A stretch of DNA of 64,000 nucleotides. Origin: Enterococcus_C asini_A. GTDB taxonomy: Bacteria; Bacillota; Bacilli; Lactobacillales; Enterococcaceae. This document shows positions 58,642 to 64,000 of this stretch, in pieces (the first letter of the stretch is position 1; every line of letters begins with the position of its first letter). Below the pieces are notes generated by a model. It did not search any database and was not told where the DNA came from. It saw only the letters and a list, made by a program, of their open reading frames with translations. The stretch is from assembly GCF_031928785.1 (NCBI RefSeq), contig NZ_JARQAL010000002.1; one strand, 5' to 3'. Both the position numbers and the translations under genes were made by a program.

Positions 58642-58976
58642 TAGAAGGAAAAAGGTTGATAGAGTAAGCTTTTTAGCTTGCCTGTCAATCTTTTTTACTA
58701 TTTAAAAGAGAACCTGTTGGGCAGAAAACTGGGCAGAAAGCGAAATAAGTTGCCTTTTCATCTGGGAAAATAGTAAGATTAAAGCAATCGTAGAAGAACA
58801 GATTAGGAATACTGAATGTCGGAGAAATTACTGTAATGAGGGATATTTTGTTGGATTAGTCCTTTGATAGAAAGGTTGTTTTACGTTGATTCAGTTTTTT
58901 GAAAATAAACAAGGATTTCATGACAGCAGGAAATGCTTGTAAAGATAGTTGGTCGTAGCGGGGAAGGAGCGAATTC
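58642..58976. other. Region between tRNA-Glu and the PTS regulator
   Basis: A terminator-like hairpin (AAGCT/AGCTT core with a TTTTTT tail, 58650-58697), then a GGGCAGAAA direct repeat at 58717 and 58731. No gene is seen; the promoter of the regulator gene was not identified. Confidence 0.5.
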
Positions 58977-61853
58977 ATGAAACGGTTGGAGCGAGTGTAT
59001 CGTTTTGTTCTGGAACAAGAAATTCAAGAAATAGAAGTCGGGGTGACCACCCTTGATGTGGCTAGCGCTCTAGATATTCAACGAAGTAATGCCAGTAAGG
59101 ATTTAAATGCGTTAGTACGAGCGGGTAAAATTCAAAAAACAACGGGGCGGCCGGTGCGTTATTTACCTTTAGGAGTAAAAGATGCTCCGATTGGGCGGAC
59201 TTCTTTTTTGGATGAACCAGATTTACCTGATAAGCGCTATGTGATGAGTTATAAGGAGTCACCGGACAGTCCGTTCTTGCCAGAAAATCAACGAGTGGCT
59301 CAACGAATTTCTGCCAAAAATGAAATTGATATTTTTTCCCGGATTATTGGTGTCAATGGGAGCATGCGCAGCGCAGTGGAGCAGGCAAAAGCGGCAATTT
59401 TATATCCTCCCCAAGGATTGAATTGTCTGATTACGGGTCCCACCGGTTCTGGGAAGACTTATTTTGCCCATGCTATGTTTCGTTTTGCAGTAAACAGTGG
59501 TGTGATTGCTTCAGACCGGGAGTTAATCGTCTTTAACTGTGCCGATTATGCCAACAATCCAGAGTTATTAATGAGTCATCTCTTTGGTTATGTGAAAGGG
59601 GCTTTTACCGGAGCCGATGCAGATAAAATTGGTATCATCGATCAAGCTGATGGAGGGATGCTCTTTTTAGATGAAATTCATCGTCTGCCTCCAGAAGGCC
59701 AAGAAATGATTTTTTACTTTATGGATCACGGTACCTATAGCCGTCTAGGAGAAAGCAGTAAGAATCATCAGGCAGATGTGCGCATTATTGGGGCCACCAC
59801 AGAAGATCCTAGCTCTAGTCTGTTGGCCACTTTTGTACGTCGGATTCCCATTAGCATTGGATTGCCGGCTTTTAATAAGCGTCCGCCTCAAGAACAAGTG
59901 GATTTAGTGAAACTGATGATTGCTCAAGAAGCGGGTCGGATTCAACGGCGGATTGTGGTCACTCAAGACGTGGTGAAAGCTTTAATTGGCAGTGTCAGCT
60001 ACGGAAATATCGGCCAGCTAAAATCCAATATCCAACTGGTCTGTGCTCGAGGATTTTTGAATCATATGAATCATGAAGAAATCACCATTAGCTTTGAGGA
60101 CATTCCAGAAGGGATTCGTTCTGGCGTAGTTACGGTAACTCAAGATCGGCAAAAAAATGGTGAACTTTCCAAAATTTTGGAACCAAAACTGTCGATTGAT
60201 CCTCGCTTAGGTACTCCTGAAATTACCACAGATTCCTATGAATTGCCTTATAATCTTTATGACATTATTGGGGACAAAGCTTCGTTGTTAAAAGCAGACG
60301 GATTGGATCAAGAAGCGATTAATCAATTTATTTCTACAGATATTAATATCCACTTGAAGTCTTTTTATAAAGACCATGGCTTTACCTTTAATGCGGACAA
60401 TAAGCTTGCGGAATTTGTGGACGAAAAAATCATCGAGACTACCAATCACATCTATGAGATGGTCAGTGAGCACTTGCAATATGATTTGCAACAAAATTTT
60501 CTCTACGCCATGAGTTTGCACATCAGTTCTTTTTTGAAGAAATTAGCCACAGGAGAAGAGCGTCATACTAATGACAACATCCGGCAAATGGTGGCAGATT
60601 ACCCAGAAGAATTTGCAGTGGCGCAAAAGATTCGGAACTATTTAGCTCAAGTCTTTCAAGTGGTGATTCCCGCTAGTGAAGATTACTATTTGGCAGTGCT
60701 CTTAATTTCTCTGGCTGCCAATCAAAAAGAAGGTAAAATCGGCGTCGTGGTAGCAGCCCACGGAGATTCCACTGCCACGAGCATGGTGCGGGTGGTAACC
60801 CAGCTACTCGGAGCAGATCATGTAAAAGGAGTGGACATGCCTTTGGATATGCCCCCTCAAGTAGCGCTAGAAAAAATTCAACAAGCAACTAGTGAAGTTT
60901 CAGAAGGTGGTGGGGTGTTACTTTTGGTGGATATGGGTTCTCTAGCGACTTTTAGTGAGACCATCACTCGCAATACTGGGATTGCCGTGCGTACGATTGA
61001 CATGGTCACGACTGCCTTAGTTTTAGAGGCAGTGCGCAAGGCTTCGGTTTTAGGTAGTGATTTGGAGAGTATCTACGAAAGCTTGCGTTCTTTTAATGGA
61101 TATGGCAGTGGCGAAGTGGTGAAAACAGTCAGCGCTTTGGAAAAAGCTCCGGCGATTTTGGCGATTTGTGCTTCCGGGGAAGGAACTGCCATGCGCATTA
61201 AAGAAATTATTCAGCGGGCTTTAACGCAACGACAATTACAAGAAGTAGCAATTTTGACGGAATCGGTGGCAGATTTATCAAGCAAATTGCCTAAACTAGA
61301 AGCAGACTACCAGATTATTGCGTCCACAGGAATTGTCGATCCAAAACTTAACGCTCCTTTTATTCCTTTAGATCAGTTTTTGGCTACAGATGTGAGAGCA
61401 TTGTTAAATCAACTCTTAAGTGGCAGTAACCTTGCAGAAGAAAACTTAAAACAAAAGGATCAAGATCTGCAAGAAACAGCTAAGAGTTATATGGAAGAGA
61501 ACTTTACATTCATTAATGTAGGAAAGCTTTTTCCAATTATTTGGGATTTTGTGACAGAGCTAGTTGAAGCCTATGGACCTAAAGGGGATACACGAGCTTT
61601 ATTGATTAATTTGGCCATGCATGTGGCGGGAATGATCGAACGCGTTTTATTGAAAGAACCTTTAACCATTACGAAAGAACAAGCAGAATTTGTGACTACT
61701 GATGGTTTTTATGAGCGGTTGCATCTTCACGTACAATCTTTTGAACGCTTGTTGCGCTTGGAAATTCCTGTGGCAGAAGAGTATTACTTATTGGAAATCT
61801 TAAACTTGAAATCTCATCAAGAAGAAGTTCCTGCCCATGATTTCTTTGACTAA
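58977..61853 (+). CDS. manR: LevR/ManR-type sigma-54 activator of the mannose PTS operon
   Basis: 958 residues. N-terminal winged helix (~1-75), an AAA+ sigma-54 interaction domain with Walker A GPTGSGKTYFAH (near 157), GAFTGADADK (near 208, the GAFTGA loop), Walker B MLFLDEIHRL, then a PRD (MSLHISSFLKKL), an EIIA-Man domain (VVVAAHGDSTATSM, phosphorylatable His), an EIIB-like part and a second PRD (INLAMHVAGMIERVL). PTS phosphorylation at the PRDs should tune its activity. The nearby mpt-type operon has a perfect -24/-12 promoter. Matches MptR of Enterococcus by architecture and position. Confidence 0.93.
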   Translation: MKRLERVYRFVLEQEIQEIEVGVTTLDVASALDIQRSNASKDLNALVRAGKIQKTTGRPVRYLPLGVKDAPIGRTSFLDEPDLPDKRYVMSYKESPDSPFLPENQRVAQRISAKNEIDIFSRIIGVNGSMRSAVEQAKAAILYPPQGLNCLITGPTGSGKTYFAHAMFRFAVNSGVIASDRELIVFNCADYANNPELLMSHLFGYVKGAFTGADADKIGIIDQADGGMLFLDEIHRLPPEGQEMIFYFMDHGTYSRLGESSKNHQADVRIIGATTEDPSSSLLATFVRRIPISIGLPAFNKRPPQEQVDLVKLMIAQEAGRIQRRIVVTQDVVKALIGSVSYGNIGQLKSNIQLVCARGFLNHMNHEEITISFEDIPEGIRSGVVTVTQDRQKNGELSKILEPKLSIDPRLGTPEITTDSYELPYNLYDIIGDKASLLKADGLDQEAINQFISTDINIHLKSFYKDHGFTFNADNKLAEFVDEKIIETTNHIYEMVSEHLQYDLQQNFLYAMSLHISSFLKKLATGEERHTNDNIRQMVADYPEEFAVAQKIRNYLAQVFQVVIPASEDYYLAVLLISLAANQKEGKIGVVVAAHGDSTATSMVRVVTQLLGADHVKGVDMPLDMPPQVALEKIQQATSEVSEGGGVLLLVDMGSLATFSETITRNTGIAVRTIDMVTTALVLEAVRKASVLGSDLESIYESLRSFNGYGSGEVVKTVSALEKAPAILAICASGEGTAMRIKEIIQRALTQRQLQEVAILTESVADLSSKLPKLEADYQIIASTGIVDPKLNAPFIPLDQFLATDVRALLNQLLSGSNLAEENLKQKDQDLQETAKSYMEENFTFINVGKLFPIIWDFVTELVEAYGPKGDTRALLINLAMHVAGMIERVLLKEPLTITKEQAEFVTTDGFYERLHLHVQSFERLLRLEIPVAEEYYLLEILNLKSHQEEVPAHDFFD

Positions 61854-61905
61854 GACACACTACTCGATACAGTATGATACACTGTATCGAGTAGTGTGTC
61901 TTTTT
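61854..61905 (+). terminator. Terminator of manR (20-bp perfect stem)
   Basis: GACACACTACTCGATACAGT with its exact complement around ATGATAC, then TTTTTG. It starts one base after the stop codon. Confidence 0.9.
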
Positions 61906-61952
61906 GTGTTCTTTAAGAAAGCCTAAAGAACGCCAGTGTATCATTTTTAAGT

Positions 61953-61968
61953 TGGCACGCTTTTTGCT
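61953..61968 (+). promoter_or_regulatory. Sigma-54 promoter of the mannose PTS operon
   Basis: TGGCAC-N5-TTGCT, an exact -24/-12 element, about 32 bases before the first PTS start. Confidence 0.9.
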
Positions 61969-62000
61969 TTATATTAAGTGGCTGGAAAAGGAGGGATTCT

Positions 62001-62510
62001 ATGGGGATGGACATTCGTTTGGCACGGATTGATGATCGCCTGATCCATGGTCAGGTCGCCACCGTCTGGTCCAAACAAACGGCAATTAACCGAATCTTAG
62101 TAGTTAGTGATGAAGTCGCTAGTGATCCTTTGCGTCGCTTTTTGTTAACGGAAGCTGCACCGCCAGGTATTAATGTCAATGTTCTCACTGTGGAAAAAAT
62201 GATTCAGCTTTTCTTTTCCGAATTGTTGGCCCATGAAAAAGTGATGCTTTTATTCACTCGTCCTCAAGATGTAGCGGCTTTAGTGCGTAATGGGGTAGTA
62301 CTTCACAGGGTGAATATTGGTGGCATGCGCTTTATTGCCGGCAAACGAATGATTACCAATTTCATCTCAGTGGATGAAAGGGACATTCAAACATTTTACT
62401 ACCTTGCTAACCAAGGCATTACCTTAGAAGTTCGCAAAGTACCTAGCGATCGTCAGGTAAACTTGATTGAACTGTTAGACAAGGACAAAACCAAATCGTC
62501 ATTACAATAG
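62001..62510 (+). CDS. PTS mannose-type EIIB, stand-alone
   Basis: 169-residue EIIB-Man domain. The phosphocarrier His17 lies in RIDDRLIHGQVATVW, and VNIGGMRFIAGKRMITN and VRKVPSDRQVNL are family motifs. It precedes a second EIIB within the next gene, as in the Enterococcus mpt operon; it may give a separate regulatory or transport phosphorelay route. AAGGAGG precedes the ATG. Confidence 0.88.
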   Translation: MGMDIRLARIDDRLIHGQVATVWSKQTAINRILVVSDEVASDPLRRFLLTEAAPPGINVNVLTVEKMIQLFFSELLAHEKVMLLFTRPQDVAALVRNGVVLHRVNIGGMRFIAGKRMITNFISVDERDIQTFYYLANQGITLEVRKVPSDRQVNLIELLDKDKTKSSLQ

Positions 62511-62581
62511 TCTCGTAAATTGCTATTATTCTTTCTTTCACGAGCTATTTTTAATGAAAATATGAAATAGGAGGTAGACAA

Positions 62582-63571
62582 ATGGTAGGAATTATCCTAG
62601 CGAGTCACGGGGAGTTTGCTGAAGGCATCTTGCAATCCGGATCTATGATTTTTGGAGAACAAGAAAATGTCAAAGCGGTCACTTTGATGCCCTCAGAAGG
62701 CCCCGATGATATCAAAGCCAAAATGGAAGCTGCAATTGCCACTTTCGATGACCAGAATGAAGTCTTGTTTTTAGTAGACTTGTGGGGCGGCACACCTTTC
62801 AATCAGGCGAATAGTCTGTTTGAAGCACATAAAGATACATGGGCAATCGTTGCCGGCATGAACTTGCCAATGGTGATTGAAGCCTATGCATCTCGGTTCT
62901 CCATGGAAAAAGCCCAAGAAATTGCGGCTCATATCTTGGAAACTGCAAAAGAAGGGGTACGGATTAAGCCTGAATCTTTGGAACCAGCTGAAGCTGCACC
63001 AGCTACAGCCGCAGCGCCAACAGTCCAAGGCGCGATTGCCCCAGGAACTGTTCTAGGCGATGGACATATCAAATATGTCTTAGCGCGAATTGATTCTCGT
63101 CTGTTGCACGGACAAGTTGCGACTGCATGGACTAAATCAGTTAACCCATCTCGGATTATCGTGGTATCGGATGCAGTAGCAAAAGATGATTTGCGTAAGA
63201 AATTAATCGAACAAGCTGCTCCTCCAGGTGTTAAAGCCAATGTTATTCCAGTGGATAAAATGATTGAAGTCGCAAAAGATCCTCGTTTTGGCGATACTAG
63301 AGCCTTGCTTTTGTTTGAAAATCCACAAGACGTAGTACGGGCTGTAGACGGCGGCGTTGACATTAAAGAAGTTAACGTTGGTTCAATGGCTCACTCTGTA
63401 GGAAAAGTTGTAGTAAGTAAAGTATTGTCCATGGGAGATGACGATGTGAAAGCATTCGAAACCATGAAAGACAAAGGAATCACTTTTGACGTACGGAAAG
63501 TGCCAAATGATTCTAAAGACAATATGGATGAAATCTTGAAAAAAGCAAAAGCAGAATTAGCAGCAAAATAA
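62582..63571 (+). CDS. manX: PTS mannose-type EIIAB
   Basis: 329 residues: EIIA (~1-130) with active His9 in LASHGEFAEG, an Ala/Pro-rich linker (~140-160), and EIIB (~165-329) with the active His in RIDSRLLHGQVATAW. It passes phosphate from HPr to the sugar bound by EIIC/EIID, importing mannose and glucose, and it is also a receptor component of class IIa bacteriocins through its membrane partners. AGGAGG precedes the ATG; co-transcribed with the next gene. Confidence 0.95.
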   Translation: MVGIILASHGEFAEGILQSGSMIFGEQENVKAVTLMPSEGPDDIKAKMEAAIATFDDQNEVLFLVDLWGGTPFNQANSLFEAHKDTWAIVAGMNLPMVIEAYASRFSMEKAQEIAAHILETAKEGVRIKPESLEPAEAAPATAAAPTVQGAIAPGTVLGDGHIKYVLARIDSRLLHGQVATAWTKSVNPSRIIVVSDAVAKDDLRKKLIEQAAPPGVKANVIPVDKMIEVAKDPRFGDTRALLLFENPQDVVRAVDGGVDIKEVNVGSMAHSVGKVVVSKVLSMGDDDVKAFETMKDKGITFDVRKVPNDSKDNMDEILKKAKAELAAK

Positions 63572-63594
63572 TCAAATAGGAGGTAGAACATATC

Positions 63595-64000
63595 ATGAGT
63601 GATTTAAATGCGATTCAAGTGATATTGGTAATTCTAGTAGCCTTTCTAGCTGGTATGGAAGGGATTTTGGATGAATTCCAATTCCATCAACCACTAGTGG
63701 CATGTACATTAATCGGGTTGGTAACAGGAAACTTAACAGTAGGCATCATGCTTGGTGGCTCTTTACAAATGATTGCCTTGGGTTGGGCAAATATTGGGGC
63801 AGCCGTAGCACCAGATGCTGCGTTGGCATCTGTTGCATCTGCAATTATTTTAGTATTAGGTGGCCAAGGTGAAGCAGGGATTCCTTCTGCCATTGCCGTA
63901 GCCGTTCCTTTAGCCGTTGCCGGTTTGGCATTAACCATGGTGGTACGTACATTGGCTGTACCAATCGTTCACATTATGGATAAAGCCGCTGAAGAAGGGG
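63595..64000 (+). CDS. manY: PTS mannose-type EIIC (3' end outside window)
   Basis: First 135 residues of the membrane permease subunit. LDEFQFHQPLVACTLIGLVT (near 26-45) and LGGSLQMIALGWANIGAAVAP (split by Gly, near 57-75) are typical of EIIC-Man, with hydrophobic segments around. The reading frame is open to the right edge. AGGAGG precedes ATG 63595. EIID should follow outside the window. Confidence 0.93.
   Translation, partial: MSDLNAIQVILVILVAFLAGMEGILDEFQFHQPLVACTLIGLVTGNLTVGIMLGGSLQMIALGWANIGAAVAPDAALASVASAIILVLGGQGEAGIPSAIAVAVPLAVAGLALTMVVRTLAVPIVHIMDKAAEEG

Overview
The window is a piece of a low-GC Gram-positive chromosome, most likely an Enterococcus or close relative in the Lactobacillales. 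The evidence is the mixture of genes: a sigma-54-dependent mannose PTS operon with its LevR-type activator, a class-B-sortase pilus of the streptococcal FCT kind, an Mga-type regulator, Prp plus an extended L27, the dnaX-ybaB-recR-tmk-darA-holB-ricT-yabA-rsmI run, lplA beside a YhfI-like hydrolase, and CcpA, GlnR and LexA type operators. Species cannot be named from sequence reading alone. No rRNA, CRISPR array, complete insertion sequence or prophage was seen.

Layout. 1-2476: tail of a pilus operon (major pilin, class B sortase, minor pilin). 2583-5453: an NADH-peroxidase-like flavoprotein lacking its active-site cysteine, in operon with an Mga-type regulator. 5603-10413: DNA repair (tag), a flavin reductase, rpsP-khpA and several small or membrane proteins. 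10531-14423: Rgg-type regulator, ApbE flavin transferase and two paralogous FMN reductases, the second carrying a PAS domain and a C-terminal tail with three flavinylation-type motifs. 14638-20134: sugar ABC ATPase with a cre site, then metF/metE and a divergent LysR regulator with a Met-box between them. 20178-24389: PucR-type regulator and a YdjG/YdjH/YdjI-like membrane-stress operon. 24749-31576: DNA replication, recombination and ribosome housekeeping. 31754-43115: ammonium transporter, DNA polymerase IV, anaerobic ribonucleotide reductase, peptidase, lipoate ligase and a T-box-controlled proS. 43440-45987: a degenerate 7TM sensor kinase divergent from a catalytically dead signal-peptidase homologue. 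46111-51803: methyltransferase, nitroreductase, tRNA-Arg, decayed genes, a glycosyltransferase and a UDG-like protein. 52024-53016: rplU-prp-rpmA. 53155-58494: an acyltransferase, the MoxR-DUF58-transglutaminase module and a GNAT. 58570-64000: an unusual tRNA-Glu, then the mannose PTS regulator and operon, which runs off the right edge.

How the genes fit together. The strongest candidate for a poorly described system is the Rgg-ApbE-reductase block at 10531-14423. An ApbE without a signal peptide would act in the cytosol, and the only nearby protein with ApbE target-like motifs is the reductase-PAS protein encoded two genes later. A 24-bp palindrome abutting the -35 of the apbE promoter is a ready operator. 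Two pseudo-enzyme cases (the Cys42-less peroxidase relative and the signal peptidase relative that has lost Ser and His) are also worth attention. Function statements rest on motif and family recognition by eye; no database search was run.
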